Shown: positions 1-8,760, numbered from the stretch's first letter. The stretch: 64,000 bases of DNA from DUPU01 sp050952465 (GCA_050952465.1 JBMNKZ010000009.1:124001-188000), one strand, 5' to 3'. Notes: generated by a model from the sequence alone, not told the origin. Numbers and translations: made by a program.

Positions 1-381
1 AAGGTTTCTAAGAAAATGCTGGCCAGCATTATTGAACCACGAATGAGAGAGATTCTCTCTTTAATAAAAAATGAACTTAAAAGATCCGGTTACCGGGGAG
101 TTTTACCCGGTGGTATGATTATTACCGGCGGCGTGGCACAATTGAACGGGCTGATGGAATTGGCTGCAGAGGAGATGGATTTACCTATCCGAATAGGTTA
201 TCCGGACAAGATTAACGGAGTAAGTGAAACTGTTCGGAGTTCAGCTTATGCTACTGCGGCGGGACTGGTTTTATATGGAGTAAAAAACCTAGCTTATGCG
301 CAGGCTGCACCTACCGGAGAACGTTTTTTTGGTGGAATCGTCAGTAAAGTTAAACACCTATTTCAGGATTTTTTCGCATAA
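1..381 (+). CDS. ftsA: Cell division protein FtsA, C-terminal part (5' end outside window)
   Basis: The frame is open from the first base and ends with TAA. The roughly 126 visible residues match the end of FtsA, the actin-like ATPase that tethers FtsZ to the membrane. They include the late ATPase segment with GMIITGGVAQLNG, followed by the conserved SSAYATAAGLVLYG stretch. The C-terminus ends in a short hydrophobic/basic segment (VSKVKHLFQDFFA) that fits the amphipathic membrane-targeting helix of FtsA. It sits 30 bp upstream of ftsZ, the standard ftsA-ftsZ order, and the two are probably cotranscribed. The N-terminal domains cannot be judged. Confidence 0.93.
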   Translation, partial: KVSKKMLASIIEPRMREILSLIKNELKRSGYRGVLPGGMIITGGVAQLNGLMELAAEEMDLPIRIGYPDKINGVSETVRSSAYATAAGLVLYGVKNLAYAQAAPTGERFFGGIVSKVKHLFQDFFA

Positions 382-411
382 GAAAAGTGATTAAGCTAAG
401 GAGGATTTTAA

Positions 412-1461
412 ATGCTTGAATTTGATGATTATGAAATTACACAATTCGCCAAAATAAAAGTTGTCGGGGTAGGCGGAGGCGGGAATAATGCGGTTAACCG
501 TATGATCCGTAGCAGCCTAAAAGGTGTGGAGTTTATTGGGGTCAACACGGATGCGCAAGCCTTGCAGCATTCCCATGCGGAAGTTGTGGTGCAGATTGGT
601 TCTAAACTAACCAAAGGATTAGGAGCAGGGGCTAATCCGGAAATCGGCAAGAAAGCGGCGGAAGAGAGCAAGGAAGAATTAGCCGCTATCCTGAAAGGGG
701 CGGATATGGTATTTGTCACAGCCGGTATGGGTGGTGGTACGGGAACGGGAGCAGCTCCCATTGTAGCCGAAGTGGCAAAAGAGTTAGGAGCACTTACTGT
801 GGGTGTGGTGACCAAACCTTTTACATTTGAAGGGCGGCGTCGGGCGCAGCAGGCCGAGACCGGGATCTCTGAGTTAAAGAGCCGGGTGGACACCTTAATA
901 ACTATTCCAAATGATAAACTGCTGCAGGTAATCGATAAGAAAACAACTATTACCGAGGCATTTGTAATTGCAGATGATGTGCTCCGTCAAGGGGTGCAGG
1001 GTATTTCCGACTTAATTGCCGTACCGGGTTTGATTAATTTAGATTTTGCCGATGTGAAAACCATTATGAAAGAAGCAGGCTCGGCCCTGATGGGCATTGG
1101 CGTAGGGACAGGAGATAATAGGGCTGCTGATGCTGCTAAGGCAGCTATTTCCAGTGCTTTATTAGAAACTTCCATCACGGGAGCGAAAGGTGTGCTCTTA
1201 AACATTACCGGGGCTAGCAACTTAAGTCTCTTTGAAGTAAACGAAGCGGCTGAAATTATTTCAGAAGCTTCCGATCCTGAAGCCAATATTATTTTTGGTG
1301 CTGTGATTGATGAAAAAATGGATGATTCCGTGCGGGTGACGGTGATTGCAACAGGGTTCGATAATAGAAGTGTAAAGAAGATCGAACCAAAGGATTTGGA
1401 TATTAAACCTTTTACTGAGGATGATCTGGATATTCCGGCCTTTTTAAGAAAAAAATTTTAA
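412..1461 (+). CDS. ftsZ: Cell division protein FtsZ
   Basis: FtsZ is the tubulin-like GTPase that polymerises into the Z ring. The 349-residue product has the nucleotide-binding GGGGNNAVNR at 21-30, the tubulin signature GGGTGTG at 107-113, and the C-terminal FtsA/SepF-binding peptide DLDIPAFLRKKF at the extreme end. The linker before that peptide is very short, so the protein is slightly shorter than the usual 360-390 residues. The start is an ATG with AAGGAGG a few bases upstream. An intrinsic terminator follows, so ftsZ is probably the last gene of the ftsA operon. The partner sepF lies about 23 kb downstream in the same window. Confidence 0.99.
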   Translation: MLEFDDYEITQFAKIKVVGVGGGGNNAVNRMIRSSLKGVEFIGVNTDAQALQHSHAEVVVQIGSKLTKGLGAGANPEIGKKAAEESKEELAAILKGADMVFVTAGMGGGTGTGAAPIVAEVAKELGALTVGVVTKPFTFEGRRRAQQAETGISELKSRVDTLITIPNDKLLQVIDKKTTITEAFVIADDVLRQGVQGISDLIAVPGLINLDFADVKTIMKEAGSALMGIGVGTGDNRAADAAKAAISSALLETSITGAKGVLLNITGASNLSLFEVNEAAEIISEASDPEANIIFGAVIDEKMDDSVRVTVIATGFDNRSVKKIEPKDLDIKPFTEDDLDIPAFLRKKF

Positions 1462-1474
1462 TAAAATAGGACAT

Positions 1475-1511
1475 GGGACAGGGGTATAAAGAAACCCTGT
1501 CCTATTTTTTT
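1475..1511 (+). terminator. Intrinsic terminator after ftsZ
   Basis: GGACAGGG and CCCTGTCC form an 8-bp stem around an A-rich loop, followed directly by TATTTTTTT. It separates the ftsAZ transcript from the sporulation sigma genes. Confidence 0.85.
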
Positions 1512-1727
1512 GACTTTTCAGTGGTTTCGACTTGCCTCCCGGTTTTACGGATTTAATCGATTTATTGGATAATCTTTTATTTTTTAAAGGCGGCAAGTGA
1601 CAAGTTTTTAAGGAGCAATTTATTATAATTAATGTTGTTGTAATTAAGAATAGCCCTTGGAATTTGTACATATATTTTAAATGATTGGATCAGTATGCCT
1701 TTCACGGGAAAAGGAAAGGTGGAAACT

Positions 1728-2627
1728 ATGCAGCCTACTTATATTATATATGCTGATATTCTCTTCATTACCAATCTATTGCTGGATTACGGAATTCTTT
1801 GGGCTACAGCTCGTTTCGGCCATCTTGCTACGACTAATTTCCGTCTGATTTTGGGGGCTCTCCTAGGTGCAGTTTATGGAGTTTTAATGATCTATCCTTC
1901 TATGGCATTTTTGTATGCCCTTTCTATTAAAGTAGTCTTTTCTTTATTAATGGTCGCTGTGGCTTTTCCCCGCTTGACCATAAAAAAATATTTGCAGGCA
2001 TTGGCATATTTTTATTTAATCAGTTTTGCCATGGCGGGAGCGGTTTTAGGGGGTAGCTACTTTTTCTCTCACAACTCTTACCTTTTCCAGTCCTTGGATG
2101 TGAAAAGCACTACACTGCTTTTTGGGGTGGCAATGGCAGGAATTTTGGGCCGATGGGGCCTGATTCATCTTAAGAGGCATTGGCAGAAAAATCAATTTAG
2201 AGTTTCTGTGGAAGTATTTATTAATAAAAAATCCCTCATGTTGGAGGCACTAATTGATACGGGGAATGAACTAAAGGATCCCTTAAATCGGAAACCGGTA
2301 ATTATCGTGGAATATCAAGCGATAAAAAAATTATTACCGGAAGATTTTCAACAGTCTTTTGAAAAATACGGGGGAGTAGATGTCACGAAAGTGATGGAAC
2401 AGAGTGGGAATCCTTTATGGATGACCAAGATAAGGATGGTGCCTTTTAATACTATTGGTAAACACCATGGCATGCTATTGGGCTATAAACCTGATTTAAT
2501 TGTGATTTTTGGGCAAAAAAAGATAGTAACTAAAGATGTAATTATCTGTCTTTACCATAAACCTTTAAGCAATTCCGGCGGCTATCGGGCAGTATTAAAT
2601 CCCGAGGTATTTGAAACGGCTGCATAA
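1728..2627 (+). CDS. spoIIGA: SpoIIGA, pro-sigma-E processing aspartic protease
   Basis: SpoIIGA is a membrane-embedded aspartic protease of the sporulation septum that removes the pro-sequence of sigma-E after a signal from SpoIIR. The N-terminal half has about five hydrophobic segments. The C-terminal half carries the catalytic motif DTGN with Asp177 (LIDTGNELKDPL). I place the start at the ATG preceded by AAAGGTGG rather than at an upstream in-frame ATG that lacks a ribosome binding site; this gives 299 residues and the usual short N-terminus before the first membrane span. It lies directly upstream of sigE, as in other spore formers. Confidence 0.95.
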   Translation: MQPTYIIYADILFITNLLLDYGILWATARFGHLATTNFRLILGALLGAVYGVLMIYPSMAFLYALSIKVVFSLLMVAVAFPRLTIKKYLQALAYFYLISFAMAGAVLGGSYFFSHNSYLFQSLDVKSTTLLFGVAMAGILGRWGLIHLKRHWQKNQFRVSVEVFINKKSLMLEALIDTGNELKDPLNRKPVIIVEYQAIKKLLPEDFQQSFEKYGGVDVTKVMEQSGNPLWMTKIRMVPFNTIGKHHGMLLGYKPDLIVIFGQKKIVTKDVIICLYHKPLSNSGGYRAVLNPEVFETAA

Positions 2628-2793
2628 TAACGAAGTTATCTTTTAGATGCTAAGGGCGATGAGTATATCTACCGCCTCGTTGAAACGCACTAGGGAAGGA
2701 AATTTTTTTGTAACCGAAAAATTTTCTACCGTTGCGTTATTACAATGAGTTGGAGAAAATTTCCACCGATGCGCTATAAAGGAGGATGGCAGG

Positions 2794-3522
2794 GTGCAAA
2801 AAGGCTGGATCAAATTGAAATGGATACTTAAAATCTGGTATATTCGTTTGCTGCAAAAGTTAAATTTGGCGGAAGATATTTTTTATGTTGGGAGTAGTGA
2901 AGCTTTACCTCCTCCTTTAACCAGCGATGAGGAAGTATTTTTGTTAGCCAGACTGGAAACAGGGGATAAAACTGTAAAAGAGGTTTTGATTGAAAGAAAC
3001 CTGCGTTTAGTGGTTTATATTGCAAGGAAGTTTGAAAATACAGGGGTAGGTATTGAAGATCTGGTTTCTATTGGAACCATCGGGTTAATCAAGGCCGTAA
3101 ATACCTTTGACCCAAGAAAGAAAATCAAACTGGCTACTTATGCCTCTCGATGTATCGAAAATGAAATACTAATGCACTTAAGGCGTAACAATAAGACACG
3201 ATCCGAAGTTTCTTTTGACGAACCGTTAAATATTGACTGGGATGGAAATGAATTATTATTATCAGATGTGCTAGGTACGGAGAACGATGTAATTTATAAG
3301 TCCCTGGAAGAAGAAGTGGAAAAGAAACTTTTAAGTACGGCGATGACGAAACTTAATCCCCGGGAAAAAAAGATTATGGAGCTTAGGTTTGGTCTGGTTG
3401 ATGGGACGGAAAAAACGCAAAAAGAGGTGGCAGATTTTTTAGGTATTTCTCAGTCCTACATCTCCCGTCTGGAAAAGCGCATTATTAAGCGATTGAAAAA
3501 AGAAATTCATAAGATGGAATAA
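2794..3522 (+). CDS. sigE: RNA polymerase sporulation sigma factor sigma-E (mother cell)
   Basis: Sigma-E directs early mother-cell transcription during sporulation. The 242-residue product begins with a hydrophobic pro-sequence (about 30 residues) typical of pro-sigma-E, which SpoIIGA cleaves. The LPPPL segment follows, then sigma region 2 (RNLRLVVYIARKFENTGVGIEDL) and region 4 (GISQSYISRLEKRIIKRLKKE). The start is GTG with AAAGGAGG upstream. The 166-bp interval after spoIIGA holds no gene; it contains AT-rich imperfect repeats but no clear terminator, so cotranscription with spoIIGA is likely. Confidence 0.97.
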   Translation: MQKGWIKLKWILKIWYIRLLQKLNLAEDIFYVGSSEALPPPLTSDEEVFLLARLETGDKTVKEVLIERNLRLVVYIARKFENTGVGIEDLVSIGTIGLIKAVNTFDPRKKIKLATYASRCIENEILMHLRRNNKTRSEVSFDEPLNIDWDGNELLLSDVLGTENDVIYKSLEEEVEKKLLSTAMTKLNPREKKIMELRFGLVDGTEKTQKEVADFLGISQSYISRLEKRIIKRLKKEIHKME

Positions 3523-3551
3523 GAGTAAAATACTGGGGTGATGGTTTGTAA

Positions 3552-3622
3552 GGGGCTGCATATCATGCAGCCCCGTTGTTTGTCGGGCCATGTACTTTTT
3601 TAAAGGGTACACGGCTTTTTTT
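3552..3622 (+). terminator. Tandem hairpins after sigE
   Basis: The first hairpin is a perfect 10-bp stem, GGGGCTGCAT/ATGCAGCCCC with a 3-nt loop (3552-3574). The second (3587-3615) pairs GCCATGTAC with GTACACGGC and is followed by seven T, so it is the better terminator. Together they insulate sigG from read-through. A near copy of the first hairpin follows the sigma-54 activator gene at 10654-10674. Confidence 0.8.
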
Positions 3623-3681
3623 ATTTTATTGGCTGCATTAGATTTTAAAAGATTTTTTCTGACAAATGAAAGTTACTTTGA

Positions 3682-3712
3682 GTATATTTGCTTCAACCCT
3701 TGGCAATAATTT
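3682..3712 (+). promoter_or_regulatory. Putative sigma-F-type promoter of sigG
   Basis: GTATA, a 15-bp spacer and GGCAATAATTT match the forespore sigma-F pattern (GYATA, N15, GGnnAnAnnT) at nearly every conserved position. It lies about 38 bp before the sigG start, where Bacillus spoIIIG is also read by sigma-F. Confidence 0.6.
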
Positions 3713-3749
3713 AAATAACATTGTTAAATTCCCTTACAGGGGGTAAGTG

Positions 3750-4526
3750 ATGGTGCTGATCAATAAAGTTGAAATTTGCGGTGTTAATACTTCTAAATTG
3801 CCCGTTTTATCTAACGAAACCATGAGAAAACTTTTTGTGGCGATGCGGAATGGAGATAAAAGTGCCAGAGACAAACTGGTGAATGGAAATTTACGCTTAG
3901 TGCTCAGTGTGATCCAAAGATTTACCAACCGGGGAGAAAATGTAGATGATTTATTTCAAGTAGGATGTATTGGTTTAATGAAGGCTACGGACAATTTTGA
4001 TCTTTCCCAAAATGTAAAGTTTTCCACATATGCCGTCCCCATGATAATCGGGGAAATTCGGCGTTATCTAAGGGATAATAATCCCATTCGGGTTAGTCGA
4101 TCCCTAAGAGATATTGCTTATAAGGCTTTGCAGGTAAGAGATCAATTAGTTAATAAGCATTCCCGGGAACCATCGGTGACGGAGATCGCCAAAGAGTTAA
4201 AAATACCTCGGGAAGATATCGTCTTTGCCTTGGATGCTATTCAGGAACCGATTTCTTTATTTGAGCCCATCTACCATGATGGTGGTGATCCCATTTTTGT
4301 GATGGATCAAATTGGGGATGATAAAAATCATGATGTGCAATGGTTGGAAGGGATTGCGATCCGGGAAGCTTTAAGAAAGTTAAGCGACAGAGAGAAAAAA
4401 ATTATCACTTTGCGTTTCTTTGACGGAAGAACCCAAATGGAAGTGGCGGAGGAAATAGGTATTTCCCAGGCCCAGGTGTCCAGACTGGAAAAGGGTGCTC
4501 TCATGCACTTGAAAAAACATATGTAG
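3750..4526 (+). CDS. sigG: RNA polymerase sporulation sigma factor sigma-G (forespore)
   Basis: Sigma-G drives late forespore genes. The N-terminus VLINKVEICGVNTSKLPVL closely resembles the highly conserved start of sigma-G proteins. Regions 2 (DDLFQVGCIGLMKATDNFD), 3 and 4 (GISQAQVSRLEKGAL) follow. The ATG at 3750 is preferred over the GTG one codon earlier because it gives a better distance to AGGGGG. The gene has its own probable sigma-F promoter and is separated from sigE by terminators, as expected for forespore-specific control. Confidence 0.97.
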   Translation: MVLINKVEICGVNTSKLPVLSNETMRKLFVAMRNGDKSARDKLVNGNLRLVLSVIQRFTNRGENVDDLFQVGCIGLMKATDNFDLSQNVKFSTYAVPMIIGEIRRYLRDNNPIRVSRSLRDIAYKALQVRDQLVNKHSREPSVTEIAKELKIPREDIVFALDAIQEPISLFEPIYHDGGDPIFVMDQIGDDKNHDVQWLEGIAIREALRKLSDREKKIITLRFFDGRTQMEVAEEIGISQAQVSRLEKGALMHLKKHM

Positions 4527-4574
4527 TAGGGGCGGACTCTGCTCCGCCTAGTAATGTAGGGAGAGATGATTTTT

Positions 4575-5210
4575 ATGAGTAAGAGAAAAAAGTTTATAAC
4601 TCTAGTGGTAATCCTAATAATTGGGGCAGGGGGATTTTGGTACGGCTATCAGGAATTAAACGCGACACCGATGACAGATAATAATCTAATTAGATTGCAT
4701 GTTATTGCAAACAGTGACTCCCCATATGATCAGAAGATAAAACTATTAGTCAGAGACGAAATCATTAAGAAAATGGCCCCTTATTTAAAAGATGTCAAAA
4801 CTGTGACTGAGGCAAGAAGCGTGACGCTAAAGCAATTGCCTGAGATCAAAAAATCAGCTGACAATTGTTTAGCATCTTTAGGTGAAGTCTATGATGCTTC
4901 TGTGGAATTAGGGGGATTTACCTTTCCGGCCAAGGCATATGGTGATTTAGTGCTTCCCGCCGGTAAATATGAAGCGGTGCGGGTAGTATTAGGTGAGGGA
5001 AAAGGCCGGAATTGGTGGTGTGTTCTTTATCCACCTCTTTGTTTTATCGATATCTCCAGCACTTTTGCTGTGAATGTGAGAGATTTACCCGAAAGCGAAG
5101 AACGAGTTCAGCAGGTAAACGCCGAACCGGTGCAAGTTGTAGTTCGTTTTAAACTCTTGGATGAAGTGCAGAACTTTTTTGGGAAGAATTTAATAGCTAA
5201 AGATAACTAA
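4575..5210 (+). CDS. spoIIR: SpoIIR, forespore signal for sigma-E activation
   Basis: SpoIIR is exported from the forespore and triggers SpoIIGA to process pro-sigma-E. The product (about 211 residues) has an N-terminal signal/membrane segment, then the hallmark IRLHVIANSDSPYDQKIKL with the following VRDEI. A later WWCVLYPPLCFID completes the family signature. I use the second of two in-frame ATGs because the first directly abuts the AGGGAGAG ribosome binding site. It lies 48 bp after sigG, consistent with forespore expression; the interval holds a small GC-rich palindrome, GGCGGACTCTGCTCCGCC, without a T-tract. Confidence 0.93.
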   Translation: MSKRKKFITLVVILIIGAGGFWYGYQELNATPMTDNNLIRLHVIANSDSPYDQKIKLLVRDEIIKKMAPYLKDVKTVTEARSVTLKQLPEIKKSADNCLASLGEVYDASVELGGFTFPAKAYGDLVLPAGKYEAVRVVLGEGKGRNWWCVLYPPLCFIDISSTFAVNVRDLPESEERVQQVNAEPVQVVVRFKLLDEVQNFFGKNLIAKDN

Positions 5211-5237
5211 TAATAGGCTAGCAAAAGAATTAATTAA

Positions 5238-5267
5238 CAGGGCTGAAATCTTCGGCTCTGTTTTTTA
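5238..5267 (+). terminator. Intrinsic terminator after spoIIR
   Basis: ACAGGGCTGA pairs with TCGGCTCTGT (two G-T wobbles) across a 5-nt loop, followed by six T. Confidence 0.8.
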
Positions 5268-5302
5268 ATTGCCGGTATGGCTTTTCCCTGGCAAAAAATA
5301 GG

Positions 5303-5330
5303 GAATATTTTTTAAAAGCCTCATATACTA
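5303..5330 (+). promoter_or_regulatory. Possible mother-cell (sigma-E/K-type) promoter of ylmC
   Basis: GAATATT matches the sigma-E -35 consensus and CATATACTA matches a sigma-E/K -10, but the spacer is 12 bp, shorter than usual. The site sits just upstream of ylmC. Confidence 0.35.
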
Positions 5331-5357
5331 TTCCTAAAGGGGGAGGTGGCAGAAAAG

Positions 5358-5639
5358 ATGCTAAAAGTATCAGAGATAAGGATGAAGGATATTATTAATA
5401 TTGTAGACGGAAAACGTTTAGGCTTTATTAAAGATATAGAATTAAATTTGCAGGGGGGGAAAATTAAATCTTTAATTCTGCCTGGTACAAGCAAGTTTAT
5501 GGGGATTTTCGGTAGGAATGATGACTTAGCCATTACCTGGGATCAGATTAAAAAGGTAGGAGTAGATGTCATCCTAGTAGAAGTACACTCGTTTACTGAT
5601 TTAAAACATAAGGAATCCCGGGAAGATTTTGAAGAATAA
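5358..5639 (+). CDS. ylmC: PRC-barrel protein, YlmC/YmxH family
   Basis: This is a small (93-residue) PRC-barrel protein of the YlmC/YmxH sporulation-associated family. The sequence follows the family plan: an opening VSEIRMKDIINIVDGKRLG, then a middle segment with LILPG, then WDQIKKVGVDVILVEV. The ATG has GGGGGAGG 10 bp upstream; an in-frame GTG overlapping that site is less likely. In Bacillus, ylmC lies between sigG and ylmD. Here it still follows the sigG block, but ylmD is 16 kb away. The biochemical role of the family is not established. Confidence 0.85.
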   Translation: MLKVSEIRMKDIINIVDGKRLGFIKDIELNLQGGKIKSLILPGTSKFMGIFGRNDDLAITWDQIKKVGVDVILVEVHSFTDLKHKESREDFEE

Positions 5640-5675
5640 TTTGAATAAAAAAGTTTTAGATAAACAGCATTAATA

Positions 5676-5727
5676 TTGACTCACTATATTTAGTGGGGTA
5701 TAATATTTTCCAGGCCTACATGTAGTA
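5676..5727 (+). promoter_or_regulatory. nrdR-nrdD-nrdG promoter with two NrdR boxes
   Basis: TTGACT (5676), a 17-bp spacer and TATAAT (5699) form a near-consensus sigma-A promoter. The spacer is filled by CACTATATTTAGTG (5682-5695), a clear NrdR box. A weaker second box, GCCTACATGTAGTA (5714-5727), has its centre 32 bp downstream, about three helical turns. Paired boxes three turns apart are the known NrdR arrangement, so this operon is probably autorepressed. Confidence 0.85.
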
Positions 5728-5797
5728 TCTGGAATTTTTTTATAAAAGAAGAAGTTTTATTTATTAGTTTGGATAGCGTAAAGGAAGGAGGTGGAAA

Positions 5798-6259
5798 ATG
5801 CGCTGCCCATTTTGTGATTTTGAAGATTCAAAAGTCTTGGATTCCCGGCCGTCTGATGAAGGACGCAGTATCCGCCGGCGGCGGGAATGTTTAGGTTGCC
5901 AAAAAAGGTTTACCACATATGAAAAAATCGAAGCACTTCCCTTGATTGTTGTCAAAAAAGATGGTCGGCGGGAGGTTTTTGACTCAAGAAAGCTATTAAA
6001 CGGGCTGATGAAAGCCTGTGAAAAACGGCCTATCTCTTATGAAAAGTTGGAGGAAATTGGGGAAAGCATAGAAAGAGAATTAAGTAATTCTTTAGATCGA
6101 GAGATAGATACCCGGCTTATTGGTGAGGCGGTCATGGGTAAGCTGAAAGAACTGGATCAGGTGGCCTATGTGCGCTTCGCTTCCGTTTACCGCCAATTTA
6201 CTGATGTTAATACCTTTATTCAAGAAATTGAACTACTACAAAAGAATGACAATAAGTAA
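5798..6259 (+). CDS. nrdR: Transcriptional repressor NrdR
   Basis: NrdR senses dATP/ATP through an ATP-cone and represses ribonucleotide reductase genes. The 153-residue length is typical. The N-terminal zinc ribbon has C3, C6, C31 and C34 (MRCPFC and CLGC) and the RRRRECLGCQKRFTTYE signature. The ATP-cone spans about residues 49-139 (VVKKDGRREVFDSRKLLNGL). The ATG is preceded by GGAAGGAGG. It is the first gene of an operon with nrdD and nrdG, and two NrdR boxes lie in its promoter. Confidence 0.98.
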   Translation: MRCPFCDFEDSKVLDSRPSDEGRSIRRRRECLGCQKRFTTYEKIEALPLIVVKKDGRREVFDSRKLLNGLMKACEKRPISYEKLEEIGESIERELSNSLDREIDTRLIGEAVMGKLKELDQVAYVRFASVYRQFTDVNTFIQEIELLQKNDNK

Positions 6260-6271
6260 GGGGGAGTACTA

Positions 6272-8284
6272 TTGTTTACCACGATTCGTAAGAGAGACGG
6301 TCGGCTGGCTGATTTTAACGAAAAGAAAATTACTGATGCCATTTTCAAGGCAGCCAAAGCGGTAGGGGGAGAGGATCGCCAGACTGCTATGGAGCTGACT
6401 TTGGCAGTGTTGAAATATCTAAAAGGGAAGTACAACGGCAATACCTTTGGGGTGGAGGATGTCCAAGATGCGGTAGAAAAAGTATTGATTGAAAGTGGAC
6501 ATGCCAAAACTGCCAAGGCTTACATATTGTATCGGGATAAACGGAATCGGGTGAGAGACGGAAAATCTGATTTGATGGAAGCAGTACGGCAAATTTTAGT
6601 GGAGACCAGTCGGGAAAATGCCAATGTAAGTAATTCTCCCTCGGCCAAGATGCTGCAGATTGCCAGTGCCGCAAGCCGTAGTTATTACTTATCCCGGTTG
6701 ATTCCGGAGGAATTTTCCTTGGCCCATCGCCGCGGCGATATTCATATTCATGATCTGGATTTTTATGCCAAGACCTTGACCTGTGTTCAAATTCCTCTGG
6801 GTCAGTTATTAAAAACCGGCTTTGACAACGGGCATGGTTATATCCGCCCCCCGAAAAGGCCGGCCTCTGCAGCGGCTTTGGCGGCGATTATTCTGCAAAG
6901 CTCTCAAAACGATATGCACGGCGGTCAATCCTTCGCTTTCTTTGACCGGGATATGGCTTCATATGTGGAAAATGCCTCGGAAGAAGAAGTATATCAAGCC
7001 ATGGAAGCATTGATATATAACCTAAATTCAATGCATAGCCGCGCGGGAAGTCAAGTGCCTTTTTCCAGTTTGAATGTGGGGACAGAGACTGGGGAATCAG
7101 CCCGGAAAGTAACACGGAATCTTCTTTTGGCTTACGAAAAAGGGTTAGGCCGAGGAGAGAACCCCATTTTCCCCAACATTATTTTCCGCGTTAAAGATGG
7201 GGTTAACCTTAATCCGGGGGATCCCAACCGGGATTTGTTTGAGTTGGCGATGCGGGTGGCAGCCCGTCGCATGAATCCCACTTTTAGTTTTATGGATGCT
7301 AGTTTTAATAAGGAGTATGGGACTGATGTCAGTTATATGGGATGCCGTACCAGAGTGATGGCTAACCGCCGGGGACCTGCGGTTACGGAGAAACGGGGCA
7401 ATCTTTCTTTTACCACTGTTAATTTACCTCGTCTTGGGTTAAAGGCCAAAGGAAATATCGGGACATTTTTCCGGCTTCTGGATGAAATTTTGGATTTGAC
7501 CGCTCGGCAATTATATCACCGCTATCAAATCCAGGCCAATCTTAAAGTAAAGGACATGCCTTTTCTGATGGGGCAGCATTTGTATCTGGGTGCGGAGGAA
7601 CTTAACCTGAATGATCGCATTGAAAATGCCATTAAACATGGAACTCTTTCCATCGGTTTTATCGGTTTGGCGGAAACCTTGGTGGCTTTGACCGGTAAGC
7701 ATCACGGAGAATCTCAGGAAGCGGAAAAGCTGGGGCTGGAGATTGTTAGTCATATGAGGAAAAAAGTTGATGAGTTTTGCCATCAATATGATCTGAACTA
7801 CACTCTCTTAGCTACTCCGGCGGAAGGGCTTTCCGGACGGTTTTTAAGTTATGATCAGGATGAATACGGTATCTTCCAAGGAGTGACGGATAAAGAATAC
7901 TATACTAATTCATTCCATATTCCTGTGGGTTATCGTATCTCTATGTTTAACAAATTGTCTCTGGAAGGTCCCTATCATAAGTATTGTAATGCAGGTCATA
8001 TTAGTTATGTAGAATTAGCCTCCCCGCCCATTCATAATTTGGAAGCGGTGGAGACCATCATCCGTCATATGGCGGCTAGTGATATGGGATATGCGGGAAT
8101 TAACTTTCCCATAGATTTTTGTCTTGGCTGCAGCCATTTGGGTGTAATTAATGAAGAAAATTGTCCTGTCTGCGGGAGTGGTACCATTAGAAGAGTACGC
8201 CGCATTACCGGATATTTTAGTACGGTAGACAGGTTTAATGATGCGAAGATTGCGGAGTTGAAGGATCGGGTGGCTCATTTATGA
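6272..8284 (+). CDS. nrdD: Anaerobic (class III) ribonucleoside-triphosphate reductase
   Basis: NrdD reduces ribonucleoside triphosphates to deoxyribonucleotides with a glycyl radical and works only without oxygen. The 670-residue product starts with an ATP-cone (residues 1-95), continues with the large barrel domain, and ends with a zinc site (CLGC ... CPVC, about 618-636). The glycyl radical loop RITGY has Gly647. The start is TTG with GGGGGAG upstream, 12 bp after nrdR. Its stop overlaps the nrdG start, so coupled translation is likely. Confidence 0.97.
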   Translation: MFTTIRKRDGRLADFNEKKITDAIFKAAKAVGGEDRQTAMELTLAVLKYLKGKYNGNTFGVEDVQDAVEKVLIESGHAKTAKAYILYRDKRNRVRDGKSDLMEAVRQILVETSRENANVSNSPSAKMLQIASAASRSYYLSRLIPEEFSLAHRRGDIHIHDLDFYAKTLTCVQIPLGQLLKTGFDNGHGYIRPPKRPASAAALAAIILQSSQNDMHGGQSFAFFDRDMASYVENASEEEVYQAMEALIYNLNSMHSRAGSQVPFSSLNVGTETGESARKVTRNLLLAYEKGLGRGENPIFPNIIFRVKDGVNLNPGDPNRDLFELAMRVAARRMNPTFSFMDASFNKEYGTDVSYMGCRTRVMANRRGPAVTEKRGNLSFTTVNLPRLGLKAKGNIGTFFRLLDEILDLTARQLYHRYQIQANLKVKDMPFLMGQHLYLGAEELNLNDRIENAIKHGTLSIGFIGLAETLVALTGKHHGESQEAEKLGLEIVSHMRKKVDEFCHQYDLNYTLLATPAEGLSGRFLSYDQDEYGIFQGVTDKEYYTNSFHIPVGYRISMFNKLSLEGPYHKYCNAGHISYVELASPPIHNLEAVETIIRHMAASDMGYAGINFPIDFCLGCSHLGVINEENCPVCGSGTIRRVRRITGYFSTVDRFNDAKIAELKDRVAHL

Positions 8285-8760
8285 AAATCCGTATCGCAGG
8301 AACAGTGCCTGAGAGTGTGGTGGATGGACCCGGGATTCGTTTTGTAGTCTTTGTCCAGGGTTGCCCCCATCACTGCCCTGGCTGCCATAACCCGGAGACT
8401 CATGATTTCCAGGGAGGAGGGCTAGTAACCATCTCCTCCTTGGAGCAGGATTTAAAGGAGCGGCCATTGGTTACCGGTCTCACTATCAGCGGAGGTGAGC
8501 CTTTTTGTCAAGCGGGCGAATGTGCGGAACTTGCTCGGGCGGGAAAAACACTGGGTAAGGACGTGGTGGTTTATTCAGGATATACCTATGAACAAATTCA
8601 GCAGATGGCGACACAAGACAAAGGGGTGGCAGATCTTCTTTCCCTAACTGATATTTTGATTGATGGCCCCTATCTTCAGGATCAACGGGATCTAAGCCTC
8701 CCTTTTCGAGGTTCTGCCAACCAACGGATGATCAGACTTAGTAAAGAAGGATTTTTTTAA
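8281..8760 (+). CDS. nrdG: NrdG, radical-SAM activating enzyme of NrdD
   Basis: NrdG cleaves S-adenosylmethionine to install the glycyl radical on NrdD. The radical-SAM cluster motif CPHHCPGC gives C28, C32 and C35 (C-x3-C-x2-C). ISGGEPFCQ and the DILIDGPY segment follow, as usual for small activases. Length (159 residues) is normal. ATG overlaps the nrdD stop by 4 bp (ATGA). Confidence 0.97.
   Translation: MKIRIAGTVPESVVDGPGIRFVVFVQGCPHHCPGCHNPETHDFQGGGLVTISSLEQDLKERPLVTGLTISGGEPFCQAGECAELARAGKTLGKDVVVYSGYTYEQIQQMATQDKGVADLLSLTDILIDGPYLQDQRDLSLPFRGSANQRMIRLSKEGFF

Noticed and set aside
429..893. A long antisense frame inside ftsZ
   Set aside because: It is a shadow of the strongly conserved ftsZ frame, with no ribosome binding site and low-complexity composition.
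2628..2793. AT-rich imperfect repeats (GAAAATTT-CACCG-like) between spoIIGA and sigE
   Set aside because: The copies are short and imperfect, and no hairpin with a T-tract or promoter could be defended.
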